From JAKACA01 sp963769255 (GTDB lineage Bacteria; Actinomycetota; Acidimicrobiia; Acidimicrobiales; Bog-793), in NCBI GenBank assembly GCA_963769255.1, contig CAVYKV010000001.1, positions 248,001 through 312,000 of the forward strand: DNA of 64,000 nt, in the 5' to 3' direction. The notes beneath the pieces are model-generated. The model worked only from the letters and a program-made list of their open reading frames with translations. It ran no database searches and was not told where the DNA came from. Numbering within the stretch: the stretch's first letter is position 1; every line of letters begins with the position of its first letter. Both the position numbers and the translations under genes were made by a program. Shown here one piece after another: positions 1-8,196 of the stretch.

Positions 1-1
1 G

Positions 2-859
2 TTCGGTATCTCGGGCCAGGCCGCCCTCGAGGCGTGCGGCTACTCGGTCGTGGGCGAGGTCATGGGCTGCATCGTGCAGCACATCGGCTTCAGCGGCTGG
101 GGCGGCTGCGGCTACTACCCCATGGCCATGGGCGGCCCCGTCGGTATGGGCCGCCAGGGTATAGGGGGCGGTTGGGGCGGCAACTACCAGGCCGGTGTGC
201 GCTCGAGCTCGAGTGGCGGTTACGCAGGCTTTGCGCCCTACGTCGACGCCCTCTACAACGGCTACGACACGGCCGTGCTGCGCATGCTCCTCGAGTGCCG
301 GGACCTGCACGGTGACGGCGTCGTCGGCGTGCGACTGGAGCAGCGGCGCCTCGGCGAGGACAACTGGGAGTTCCTCGCCGTCGGGACGGCCGTGCGCTCG
401 CACGGCAACACCCGCCCCGCCAACCTCTTCTCGACGGTCTTGCCCGCCCACGACGTCGCCAAGCTGCTGCATGGCGGCTGGGTCCCCGCCGCCATCACGA
501 TCGGCATCGCGCTCTCCATCCGCCACGACGACTGGGCGACCCTGCAGCAGTCGCGTTCGTGGGGCCAGAACACCGAGGTGTCGGGCTACACCGAGCTCGT
601 GAACCACGTGCGCAACGACGCCCGCCAGCAGTTCGCCCGTCGCACGGCCGCCTACGGTGCCGACGGGGCGATCATGTCCGCCATGAACCTCGACATCTGG
701 GAGATCGAGCCGACCGAGAACCACCGCGACCACGTCGCCCTCTCGTTCGTGAAGGGCACCGCCATCTGCCGGTTCCACCGGGGCAAGGCCGCCCCGACGT
801 CCAGCCTCAAGATCCTCTCCCTCTCCGACCGCCACCAGCTCCCGGGAAGGAAGCCATGA
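2..859 (+). CDS. YbjQ-like (heavy-metal-binding domain) protein, 5' partial
   Basis: The gene enters the window already open, so its true start lies outside; 285 residues are visible. It has two copies of a YbjQ/UPF0145-like fold. Each copy ends with the family pattern in which a run of Ala/Arg residues leads into GADGAIM or GDGVVGV, then a strand and a VGTAV-like segment. A glycine-rich linker (GWGGCGYYP, then several Gly-Gly pairs) follows the first segment. YbjQ proteins are small pentamer-forming proteins of unclear role, sometimes called heavy-metal-binding. The stop overlaps the start of the next gene (ATGA), and that gene encodes a paralogue, so the two are translationally coupled and probably work together. 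The function remains unknown. Confidence 0.7.
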   Translation, partial: FGISGQAALEACGYSVVGEVMGCIVQHIGFSGWGGCGYYPMAMGGPVGMGRQGIGGGWGGNYQAGVRSSSSGGYAGFAPYVDALYNGYDTAVLRMLLECRDLHGDGVVGVRLEQRRLGEDNWEFLAVGTAVRSHGNTRPANLFSTVLPAHDVAKLLHGGWVPAAITIGIALSIRHDDWATLQQSRSWGQNTEVSGYTELVNHVRNDARQQFARRTAAYGADGAIMSAMNLDIWEIEPTENHRDHVALSFVKGTAICRFHRGKAAPTSSLKILSLSDRHQLPGRKP

Positions 860-1680
860 GCGACACCGAAATCCAAGCAACGGACCTCGGCATCCCTGAG
901 GACGCCATGAAGCGTCTGGCCGAGATGAAGCCGGGACAGCCCGGAGCCCTCTTCACCTCGGACCTCACCGTGAACGAGTTCCTCCTCGTGAGGGAGGCGG
1001 GCTTCCGGCCCGTCGGCCTCGTGCTCGGCTCGAGCATCTACCACGTCGGCATCCAGATGGGTCGCTGGTCGAAGAACATGGAGCTCGACACCCTCTCCCA
1101 GGCGATGTACCACGCCCGCGAGCTCGCCATGACCCGCATGGAGGCGGAGGCGGCGGCGCTCGGTGCCGACGGCATCGTGGGCGTCCGGCTCGACATCGAG
1201 TTCAAGGAGTTCGGGAACGACCTCGCCGAGTTCATCGCCGTGGGGACTGCTGTGAAGGCCGACCAGGAGGGGAACTGGCGCAACAACCAGGGGCAGCCCT
1301 TCACCTCGGATCTCTCCGGGCAGGATTTCTGGACCCTCGTGCAGGCGGGCTACGCCCCCCTCGGCATGGTCATGGGCAGCTGCGTCTACCACATCGCCCA
1401 CCAGGGGACCCTGCGGGCGATGGGGAACGTCGGCAAGAACGTCGAGATCCCCACCTACACCGAAGCGCTCTATGACGCCCGCGAGCTGGCCATGAGCCGG
1501 ATGCAGGCGGAAGCGGAAGCCCTCAAGGCCGAGGGCATCGTCGGCGTGCAGCTGCTGTCCCTGGCGCACCGCTGGGGCGGCCACACGACGGAGTTCTTCG
1601 CCGTGGGAACGGCCGTACGCCCCCTGCGGGCCGACCACGTCATCGCCAAGCCGCAGCTCGTGCTGCCCCTCACCGATTGA
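856..1680 (+). CDS. Tandem YbjQ-like domain protein
   Basis: This 274-residue protein starts at the ATG that overlaps the upstream stop. It contains two clear YbjQ-like repeats, at about residues 30-135 and 145-255. Each repeat runs F-T-S-D-L, then a segment ending in S-x-V/I-Y-H, then a helix rich in AxxRMxAEAxAL, then GIVGV and FxAVGTAV. The repeats are more similar to each other than to unrelated sequences, which suggests an internal duplication. I see no signal peptide or membrane segment, so it is probably cytoplasmic. With its upstream paralogue it forms a two-gene operon. The function is not known; metal binding is a family label and no metal ligand is obvious. Confidence 0.7.
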   Translation: MSDTEIQATDLGIPEDAMKRLAEMKPGQPGALFTSDLTVNEFLLVREAGFRPVGLVLGSSIYHVGIQMGRWSKNMELDTLSQAMYHARELAMTRMEAEAAALGADGIVGVRLDIEFKEFGNDLAEFIAVGTAVKADQEGNWRNNQGQPFTSDLSGQDFWTLVQAGYAPLGMVMGSCVYHIAHQGTLRAMGNVGKNVEIPTYTEALYDARELAMSRMQAEAEALKAEGIVGVQLLSLAHRWGGHTTEFFAVGTAVRPLRADHVIAKPQLVLPLTD

Positions 1681-1708
1681 CGGTGTCGTCGGGCGCCGGC
1701 CCCGTGCC

Positions 1709-2122
1709 ATGACCGAACCGACCGAAGCCGACTCGCCGGACGTCGAACAGCTGGCGGCTGCCCTCCGCGCCGACACCTCCGACCTCGACGCCTATCACCG
1801 CGCCCTCTCTTCCTCCATCGGGGGGCTCTTGCCGGAAGGCCTCGTCGAAGTCGACCGCCAGCGCTCCATGGGCGACCGCGTGGCCGGCCGGCCGGGAACG
1901 GCGACGGCGATCCGGTTGCACCTCGGTGACAAGACCCTCGAGCTCGCCAGCCGTCACGGAGGTCTCGTGGCGACGATCGCGCAGGACGTGCGAGGCGTGA
2001 CGATCAGCAAGAAGGAGGTGCCTGTGTCCGAGTGGGTGCAGGCCCTCGCCACCTACCTGGCGGCCCTTGCCTCCGACAGCGCGGCAGCCAGGGAGGCTCT
2101 CGGGCGACTGCTCGGGGGCTGA
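1709..2122 (+). CDS. Hypothetical protein, 137 aa
   Basis: I do not recognise this family. The protein is acidic at its N-terminus (MTEPTEADSPDVEQL), then has a central alpha/beta-looking part with a basic GDRVAGRPGTATAIRLHLGD segment and an Ala-rich helical tail. It follows the YbjQ-like pair by 28 bp on the same strand and is probably co-transcribed with it. High third-position GC typical of the region and a clean ATG start support it as a real gene. The pattern of strands (RLHLGDKTLELAS, LVATIAQDVRGVTI) suggests a small single-domain cytoplasmic protein. No function is proposed. Confidence 0.55.
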   Translation: MTEPTEADSPDVEQLAAALRADTSDLDAYHRALSSSIGGLLPEGLVEVDRQRSMGDRVAGRPGTATAIRLHLGDKTLELASRHGGLVATIAQDVRGVTISKKEVPVSEWVQALATYLAALASDSAAAREALGRLLGG

Positions 2123-2180
2123 GGGGGGCGAGGCCGGACCGGCCAGCCGAGCCGGCGCGTCGGCGCTCGGGCCTGGGGCA

Positions 2181-2205
2181 GCCGAGCGGCATCGAGTTCG
2201 TAACG
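2181..2205 (-). repeat. Half copy of the dispersed palindromic element
   Basis: The arm GAGCGGC, a short spacer, then GAGTTCGTAACG matches the left half of the two complete palindromes near 20.2 kb (same polarity). The matching right arm is absent, so this is a truncated copy. It lies between two convergent gene ends, as the 20.2 kb copies do. Confidence 0.45.
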
Positions 2206-2272
2206 CCGGCCAGGCTGTCGCCCGACATGTCTCGGCCCCGCCGACGCCAGCTGGGCGGGCGCCGGCGCCGGC

Positions 2273-3615
2273 TCAGCCGGCAGAGCCGGCGCGCCGTCCC
2301 TTCGAGCGAGCGGCCTCGCAGGCGGCGGCCACCGCCTCTGCGCAGGCGGCCGCCTGCTCCGTCCCGAGCCTCGCCGTCGTGACGCGGATGGCCGGGGGCG
2401 AGACGAGCCGGAAACGACTGCCCGGGGAGACGAGCCAACCTTTGGCGATGAGGGTGCTCACCGCCGTCGCCTCGTCGTCCACGGGGATCCAGACGTTGAG
2501 CCCGGTCGGTGCCGAGACGTGGACGCCCCGCACGGCGAGCTCGTCGCAGAGCGCCTGGCGGCGCTCCCGGTAGACGGCGGAGGCGTCGGCCAGCTGCCGA
2601 GTCACGGAGACGTCCTCCCAGAGGGAGAGGGCGATGGCCTGCACGAGGTGGCTGACCCAGCCGGCACCCACCTCGATGGAGGCCTCCAACCGCCCGATCG
2701 TCGCCGGGTCGCCGGCGGCGACGGCGAGGCGGAGGTCGGCGCCGTAGCCCTTCGAGAAGGAGCGCACGAAGCAGTAGCGGCCGGTCGGGCCGACGATGGG
2801 AGCGAGGGGTGCCTCCACGAGTCCACAGGCGTGGTCGTCCTCGATGACGAGGCGGCCCGGGTAGCGGCCGAAGATCGAGCGCAGCTCGCCGGAGCGGCGG
2901 GCGGAGACGGCGGCACCCGTCGGGTTCTGCGCGCGGGCCGTGACCACGACGGCGCCGGCTCCGGCGGCGAGCGCCTGCCAATCCCGTCCGGCGTCGGCCC
3001 TTCGGCGTCGACGGGAAGGGGAACGGCAAGGTAGCCGAGGCGCTCCACGAGGTCGATGAGCGCCGCCCAGCCGGGATCCTCGACGGCCACGCGGTCCCCG
3101 GGGGCGAGGTTGGATCCGAGCATGCGGCCGATGGCGTCGAGGGCGCCGAAGGTCACGGTGGCCGACTCCGCCGGCACGCCGTCGCCCTCGAGGCGACGAC
3201 GCGCCTCGGCGAGGAGGCCCGGATGGGCGAGCGGGGCGCCGTAGAAGGCAGGCTCGTAGCGGGCGCCCTGCAGGGCCGAGACGAGGTCGGGCAGGAGGCG
3301 GGCGTCGGGGTTGCCGGTGGAGCAGTCGACGACGCCGGCCGGCACCTCCGCCGCCCGGCGCACGGGCGCCAGCTCCTCCCTCCGCAGCTCCCGCACGCGG
3401 GTGCCCCGGCGCCGGTCGGCCGAGGTGAGGCCACGCCCGTTGAGGAGCTTGTAGGCAGCGGCTACCGTTCCGGCGCTGAGTCCGAGGGAGGCGGCCAGCT
3501 CCCGGATGGGGGGCAGGAGGTCGCCGGCGGCGACGCGGCCCTCTCGGATCGAGCTCTCGATGGACTCGGCGAGCTCGGCGGCGCCTTGCCCGCTGAGATA
3601 GTCTTGTAGCATCAC
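2273..3615 (-). CDS. MocR/GntR-family regulator with aminotransferase domain (frame break)
   Basis: The N-terminus (about residues 10-75) is a GntR winged helix, with IREGRVAAGDLLPPIRELA and a LGLSAGTVAAAYKLL recognition region. The rest is a fold-type I PLP aminotransferase: GAGAVVVTARAQNPTG, IEDDHACG and the Schiff-base region SFSKGYGADLRLAV are visible. MocR proteins sense PLP or amino-type ligands and usually control a neighbouring vitamin B6 or amino-acid gene. This one is divergent from a PPOX-fold flavoprotein gene. The reading frame changes near 2985, between DAEGPTPDG and DWQALAAGAG, but both halves align well with the family, so I suspect an indel error or a recent inactivation. The start is GTG 3615 or the adjacent ATG 3612. 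Confidence 0.75.
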
Positions 3616-3626
3616 AGAACACCGAT

Positions 3627-3638
3627 TGTATCAGTACA
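3627..3638. promoter_or_regulatory. Inverted repeat in the MocR/PPOX divergent promoter
   Basis: TGTATCAGTACA has TGTA/TACA half-sites and is 12 bp from the MocR GTG. The minus strand reads TACAAT across 3625-3630, a plausible -10 box for a leaderless or near-leaderless MocR transcript. The position suits an autoregulatory operator also serving the divergent PPOX gene. Confidence 0.4.
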
Positions 3639-3675
3639 TATGTGAGTGGGCATAGAGACGCCCGGGAGGACTCCG

Positions 3676-4359
3676 ATGAGCGACAGCACCGCCACGACGA
3701 CGCCGTCACGCCACAGGGAGCGTGCGCACTGGGACGCCGGCGTCGTCAACGCCATCCTCGACGAGGCGCTCGTCGGACACCTCGCCTTCGTGGACGGCGG
3801 CCGTCCCCAGATTCTCCCTCTCCTCTTCGTGCGGCTCGAGGGTGCCGTCTTCCTGCACGGCTCGACGGGGGCCCATTTCGCCCGCCTCTGCAAGGGTGGC
3901 CGCAGCCTGCCGGCCAGCTTCGAGGTGACCCTCGTCGACGGGCTCGTGCTCGCCCGTTCCGCCTTCAGCCACTCCGCCAACTACCGCTGTGTCATCGCCC
4001 ACGGCGACGCCCGCCTCGTCACGGAGGAGGACCGCAAGCGGGTCGTCCTCGACGCCCTCATGGACAAGCTCGTGCCTGGCCGGCTTGCCGACGCCCGCTC
4101 CCCCCGCTCCGACGAACTGCGCCAGACCGGCCTCCTCGAGCTTCCCCTCACGGAGGTGGCCGCCAAGATCCGCACCGGTGACCCGCTCGACGACGAGGCG
4201 GATCTCGGCCTCCCGGTCTGGGCGGGCATCCGCCCCCTCGTCTCGAGCTGGGGCGCCCCCCGTGCCTCCGGTGACCTGGCGCCCGGCATCGCCTTGCCCG
4301 CCTACCTCGAGAGCGGGGATCATGTCGCCGTGCCGGCTCGACATGCCATGACAGCGTGA
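3676..4359 (+). CDS. PPOX-fold FMN-binding (pyridoxamine 5'-phosphate oxidase-like) protein
   Basis: This 227-residue protein has the NimA/FPR-type split-barrel pattern: LVGHLAFVDGGRPQILPLLFV, then a LHGSTGAHFARL segment, then FEVTLVDGLVLARS with SANYRCV. Such proteins bind FMN or a related flavin and are often annotated as pyridoxamine 5'-phosphate oxidase family. The C-terminal part, with a PLTEVAAKI and PVWAGIRP pattern, matches the longer subgroup. The start is ATG 3676 because GGAGGA lies 5 nt upstream; a GTG at 3646 has no comparable site. It is divergent from a MocR regulator, which often controls B6-linked genes, and its stop overlaps the next start (GTGA). Confidence 0.8.
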   Translation: MSDSTATTTPSRHRERAHWDAGVVNAILDEALVGHLAFVDGGRPQILPLLFVRLEGAVFLHGSTGAHFARLCKGGRSLPASFEVTLVDGLVLARSAFSHSANYRCVIAHGDARLVTEEDRKRVVLDALMDKLVPGRLADARSPRSDELRQTGLLELPLTEVAAKIRTGDPLDDEADLGLPVWAGIRPLVSSWGAPRASGDLAPGIALPAYLESGDHVAVPARHAMTA

Positions 4360-4802
4360 GGGCCGTCGTCCAGCGCGTCGCCTGGGCTCGCGTCTCCATC
4401 GCCGGCGAGGTGGTCGGCTCCATCGAGGGGCCAGGCCTCTGCGTGCTCATCGGTGCGACCCACAGCGACACCGACGCCACCGCCGCCACGATGGCCGCCC
4501 GCATCTGGAACCTGCGCGTCCTGGCCGACGAGGAGGGGCGCATGAACCGCTCCGCCCAGGAGCTCTCCGCCCCCGTGCTCGTCGTCAGCCAGTTCACCCT
4601 CTACGGCGACACGAGCAAGGGACGCCGCCCGTCCTGGCTGGCGGCGGCGCCCGGCCCCGTTGCCGAGCCGCTCGTGGATCATGTCGTGGCGGAGCTGCGC
4701 CAGCTCGGCGCCAGCGTCGCCACCGGCCGCTTCGGAGCCGACATGCTCGTCGAGCTCGCCAACGACGGCCCGGTGACGATCCTCCTCGAGCTCGGCGACT
4801 GA
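4356..4802 (+). CDS. dtd: D-aminoacyl-tRNA deacylase
   Basis: DTD hydrolyses the ester of D-amino acids (and glycine) mischarged on tRNA, a cytoplasmic proofreading step. The 148-residue length is normal. Both signature motifs are present: SQFTLY at about residues 76-81 and the NDGPVT motif near residue 138, which form the chiral pocket across the dimer. The start is GTG 4356, overlapping the stop of the PPOX gene by 4 bp; the protein then begins MRAVVQRV as is usual for DTD. Confidence 0.95.
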   Translation: MRAVVQRVAWARVSIAGEVVGSIEGPGLCVLIGATHSDTDATAATMAARIWNLRVLADEEGRMNRSAQELSAPVLVVSQFTLYGDTSKGRRPSWLAAAPGPVAEPLVDHVVAELRQLGASVATGRFGADMLVELANDGPVTILLELGD

Positions 4803-4867
4803 CGGCCGCTCCCGTCCTCGGCGTTTCCGGTGGTGGACGGACGGGACGGAGCGACCATACTGGCCCC

Positions 4868-5839
4868 ATGCGCTACCTCATCCTCGGTGCCGGTGCCATC
4901 GGGGCGGCCATCGGCGGCCGCCTCTTCGAGCACGGCCGCCAGGTCGTGCTCATCGCCCGCGGCGACCACCTCGAAGCGCTCCGAACGAAGGGCCTCGAGC
5001 TGCGCGACCCCGAGCGTTCCGTCCTCCTCCCGGTGGTGGCCGTGGCGACGGCGGCGGAGGCCCACCCGAGGCCCGACGACGTCGTCCTCCTCGCTACGAA
5101 GAGCCAGCACTCCGAGGCGCTCCTCGCCGACCTGGCGCTGCAGGCGCCGCCCGGGATCGCCGTCGTCTGCGCCCAGAACGGTGTCGAGAACGAGCGGCTG
5201 GCGGCGCGGCGTTTCGCCAACACCTACGGCATGCGCGTCATGCTCGCCGGCACGCACCTCGAGCCAGGGGTCGTCGAGATCGCCACGGCCCCCATCTCGG
5301 GCATCCTCGACGTCGGCCGCTTCCCGCACGGCACCGACGACGTGGCGGAGGAGATGGCGGCGGACCTGCGGGCGAGCGGTTTCGACGCCAAGGCGTCCAC
5401 TGCGGTGATGGGCCACAAGTACCTGAAGCTCCTGAGCAACGTCTCCAACGCCATCCAGGCCGCCTGCGGCCTCGAGGAGGACGACCTGACGAAGGCACTC
5501 GACGCCGCCGCCCGTGCCGAAGCGCTCGCCTGTTACGCGGCGGCGGGCGTCGAGCTCGCCGACGAGTCCGACGAGGCCGAGCGCCGGCGGCGGCGAGGGC
5601 TCAACCAGCCCGTGGGGGGCGCCACGAGGGAGGGCGGTTCCTCCTGGCAGAGCCTGCGCCGGCAGACGGGCAACATCGAAGCCGACTGGTTGAACGGGGA
5701 GATCGCCCTCCTCGGCCGGCTGCACGGCGTGCCGACTCCCGTCAACGAGCGCCTGCAGGCGGTGGCCAATCGCATGGCCGTCGAGCACACCCCGCCCGGG
5801 TCCATGACGAGTGAGGAGCTTGCCGCCGGGCTCCTCTGA
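4868..5839 (+). CDS. 2-dehydropantoate 2-reductase family oxidoreductase
   Basis: A 323-residue protein of the ApbA/PanE (ketopantoate reductase) family. The N-terminal Rossmann motif is GAGAIGAAIGGRL at residues 7-19, followed by LIARGDHLEAL, where the Arg is the usual NADPH-phosphate contact. AQNGVENE and a helical C-terminal domain with KYLKLLSNVSNA (family catalytic Lys region) follow. PanE makes pantoate for coenzyme A synthesis, but many family members have other 2-oxo-acid substrates, so I leave the symbol blank. No pantothenate genes are nearby. Transcription may be independent, as there is a 65-bp gap after dtd. Confidence 0.8.
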   Translation: MRYLILGAGAIGAAIGGRLFEHGRQVVLIARGDHLEALRTKGLELRDPERSVLLPVVAVATAAEAHPRPDDVVLLATKSQHSEALLADLALQAPPGIAVVCAQNGVENERLAARRFANTYGMRVMLAGTHLEPGVVEIATAPISGILDVGRFPHGTDDVAEEMAADLRASGFDAKASTAVMGHKYLKLLSNVSNAIQAACGLEEDDLTKALDAAARAEALACYAAAGVELADESDEAERRRRRGLNQPVGGATREGGSSWQSLRRQTGNIEADWLNGEIALLGRLHGVPTPVNERLQAVANRMAVEHTPPGSMTSEELAAGLL

Positions 5840-5845
5840 ACCGTC

Positions 5846-6664
5846 TCAGAACTCGGGCGGCCGCTTCTCCCGCAGTGAGGCGACGCCTTCGCGGTAGTCG
5901 GGCTGCTGCATCATCGCGGTCATCGTCGCCTCCGCGTCGGCCACCGAGGCGGCGGGGCCGCCGGCGACGAGGAGATCGCGGTAGAGCTGGTGCTTCGTGG
6001 CAGCCAGGGAGGCGCTCGAGACGCCGGAGGCGAGGGAGGAGGCGTAGGCCTGTACGTAAGCGGGCAGCTCCGCCGCCGGCCGGACGGCACTCACAAGGCC
6101 CATGTCGACCGCCTCCTCGGCCAGGAAGATCCGGCTCGAGAGGAGGACCTCGGCCGCCCTCCCGAGCCCGATGAGGCGCGGCAGCATCCAGGAGAGGCCG
6201 AACTCGACGGGCAGCCCGAGGCGGCCGTGGGCGGACGTCAGCTTGGCGCCGGCGGCGGCGAACCGGATGTCGCAGTAGCACATCAGCGCAAAGCCGAGCC
6301 CGGCGGCCGGACCGTTCACGCAGGCGATGATGGGCTTGGCGATCCCGAGGTGGTAGGCGAGGTCGGCGTCGAACTCGGCCCGCACCCCGTAGCCCGGGGA
6401 GGGGGCGCCCTCCGGCAGGCCGTCGGAGTAGGCGCCCCGCTCGAGGTGGCCGGCGAGGGCCTCGCTGTCCGCCCCGGCACAGAAACCCCGCCCCGCTCCC
6501 GTCACAACGATGACACGCACGGCCTCGTCGGCGGCCGCCTCCGCCAGAGCGGTGCGGTACTCGAGGGCCATCCGACCCGTCCAGGCGTTCAACCGGTGGG
6601 GCCGGCTGAGGGTGATGGTGGCGACACGGCCCTCCACGGCGTACTCGGTGGCTCGTCGTTCCAC
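5846..6664 (-). CDS. Enoyl-CoA hydratase/isomerase (crotonase) family protein
   Basis: A 272-residue crotonase-fold protein. The oxyanion-hole segments are GRGFCAGAD (about residues 59-67) and NGPAAGLGFALMCYCDIRFA (about residues 115-134). GRLGLPVEFGLSWMLPRLIG follows, with the Glu found in many hydratases. The protein ends with REKRPPEF, a common C-terminal motif. Such enzymes act on acyl-CoA esters in beta-oxidation or related pathways; the substrate cannot be told from the sequence. It stands alone, convergent with the preceding gene and divergent from the sirtuin. Confidence 0.88.
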   Translation of the reverse strand: MERRATEYAVEGRVATITLSRPHRLNAWTGRMALEYRTALAEAAADEAVRVIVVTGAGRGFCAGADSEALAGHLERGAYSDGLPEGAPSPGYGVRAEFDADLAYHLGIAKPIIACVNGPAAGLGFALMCYCDIRFAAAGAKLTSAHGRLGLPVEFGLSWMLPRLIGLGRAAEVLLSSRIFLAEEAVDMGLVSAVRPAAELPAYVQAYASSLASGVSSASLAATKHQLYRDLLVAGGPAASVADAEATMTAMMQQPDYREGVASLREKRPPEF

Positions 6665-6708
6665 GGCGTGCGACCCTACCGGCTGGCGGCCAGCGCGAAC
6701 CTTGGGGG

Positions 6709-7505
6709 ATGAGCTCCCTCCCCGCCGACGTTGGCGGCGCCCTCGCCGAGGCGCGCAGCCTGGCAGAGGGCCGGCTCGTCACCGTCCTGACGGGTGCCGG
6801 CATCTCGACCGACGCCGGCATTCCCGACTTCCGGGGGCCGGACGGGGTCTGGACGAGGAACCCCGGCGCCGAGCGGCTGGCTACCCTGCACCACTACCTG
6901 GACGACGAAGACGTGCGGAAGGCCGCCTGGCGCTCCCGCCTCGAGTCGCCCGTCTGGGCCGCCGAGCCGACGGAGGCGCACCGCGCCCTCGTCCGGCTCG
7001 AGGAGGCTGGCAGGCTCCACCTCCTCGTCACGCAGAACACCGACGGCCTCCACCGCCTCGCCGGGACGTCGGCCGGGCGCCTCGTCGAGATCCATCGGAT
7101 CCGTGCACACCTGCCGGTGCTGGCGATGCGGCGACAGCCAGCCGACACAGGCCGTGCTGCGCGCGTGTCCGCGAGGGCGAGGAGGATCCTCGCTGCCGGC
7201 GTCCCGACGAGTCGGGCGGGGGATCCACCTGCGGCGGCATCCTGAAGACGGCGACGGTCAGCTTCGGCCAGTCGATCGAACCCGACGACCTCGAGCGCGC
7301 CCAAGCCGGCGTGATGGCGGCCGACGTCCTGCTGGCGATCGGGAGCACCCTCGAGGTGCAGCCGGTGGCGACGATGGTGCCCCTCGCCCACCGCCTCGGA
7401 AAGGCCGTCGTGATCGTGAACGGCAGCCCCACCGCCTGCGACCACCTCGCCGACGTCGTCGTCCGGGGCTCCATCTCGGAGCTCGTCCCCCGCCTGCTGG
7501 CGTGA
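6709..7505 (+). CDS. NAD-dependent protein deacylase (Sir2 family), two frame breaks
   Basis: The product looks like a bacterial sirtuin, which removes acyl groups from lysine using NAD. Visible motifs are TGAGISTDAGIPDFRG (NAD binding), TQNTDGLH, the catalytic EIH segment, four cysteines for the zinc site (CRCWRC, then RC and TCGG), and GSTLEVQP with VNGSP near the end. The frame changes twice. Near 7093 one extra C falls inside what should read IHGSVHTC. Near 7178 one extra base falls before EGEEDPRC. All core motifs survive on both sides, so sequencing error is likelier than decay, but a pseudogene cannot be excluded. Confidence 0.75.
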
Positions 7506-7538
7506 CGACGCCAGCGGCACCGGAGAAGGAGAACGAGT

Positions 7539-8183
7539 ATGGAAACCCATGAGCCGCAGCCGGGGGAGACGGAAGACGCTCCGGGGAGCGGTGCGCTCTG
7601 GGACGAGCGCTACCGTTCGGCGCCCCGTCTCTTCCGGGCGGAGGCCGACGAGACGCTCGTCGAGCTCGTCTCCGGGCGCCCGCCCGGCCGCGCCCTCGAC
7701 CTCGGTGCCGGCGAGGGACGCAACAGCCTGTGGCTCGCCCGTCAGGGCTGGCACGTGGTGGCCGTGGACGCCTCCGTCGTGGCGCTCGAACGCCTGCAGG
7801 ACGCCGCCGAGGGGGACGGCCTCGTCGTGGAGACCGTACGGGCCGACGCCTTCGAGTTCCTCGACCGGGTGGGGGAGGGGGCGGGTTTCGATCTCGTCGT
7901 CGTCGCCTTCATGCAGCTGCCGCCCGATGAGCGGGCCATGCTGCTGCGAGCCTCCGGCGGCGTCATCGCCCCCGCCGGCGCCCTCTTCGTCGTCGCCCAC
8001 CACCTCGCCTCCCTCGGACTGAGCGGCCCGCCCGACCCCGCCCGCCTCTACACCGAGGACGACCTGCGCACGGCCGCCGCCGGTCTCCGCATCCTCCGGC
8101 TCGAGCAGCGCCGGGGGCCGAGCGACGTCAGCGAGTCCGGCGTGGACGTCATCCTGTGGGCCGAGCGGCCCGGCGAGGCCTGA
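7539..8183 (+). CDS. Class I SAM-dependent methyltransferase
   Basis: A 214-residue Rossmann-like methyltransferase. Motif I is ALDLGAGEGRNSLWLA (about residues 50-65), motif II is VVAVDASVVALERL, and the acidic motif IV region is FDLVVVAFMQLP. The order and spacing resemble TehB-like enzymes. The methyl acceptor is not evident. A GGAGAAGGAG stretch upstream of ATG 7539 gives a good ribosome binding site. It is convergent with the AlkZ-like gene. Confidence 0.85.
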   Translation: METHEPQPGETEDAPGSGALWDERYRSAPRLFRAEADETLVELVSGRPPGRALDLGAGEGRNSLWLARQGWHVVAVDASVVALERLQDAAEGDGLVVETVRADAFEFLDRVGEGAGFDLVVVAFMQLPPDERAMLLRASGGVIAPAGALFVVAHHLASLGLSGPPDPARLYTEDDLRTAAAGLRILRLEQRRGPSDVSESGVDVILWAERPGEA

Positions 8184-8196
8184 GCGAGGCGCCCGA

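Noticed and set aside
6709..7505. Programmed frameshifting in the sirtuin gene
   Set aside because: No slippery heptamer is seen at either break, and two shifts in one housekeeping gene fit indel errors better.
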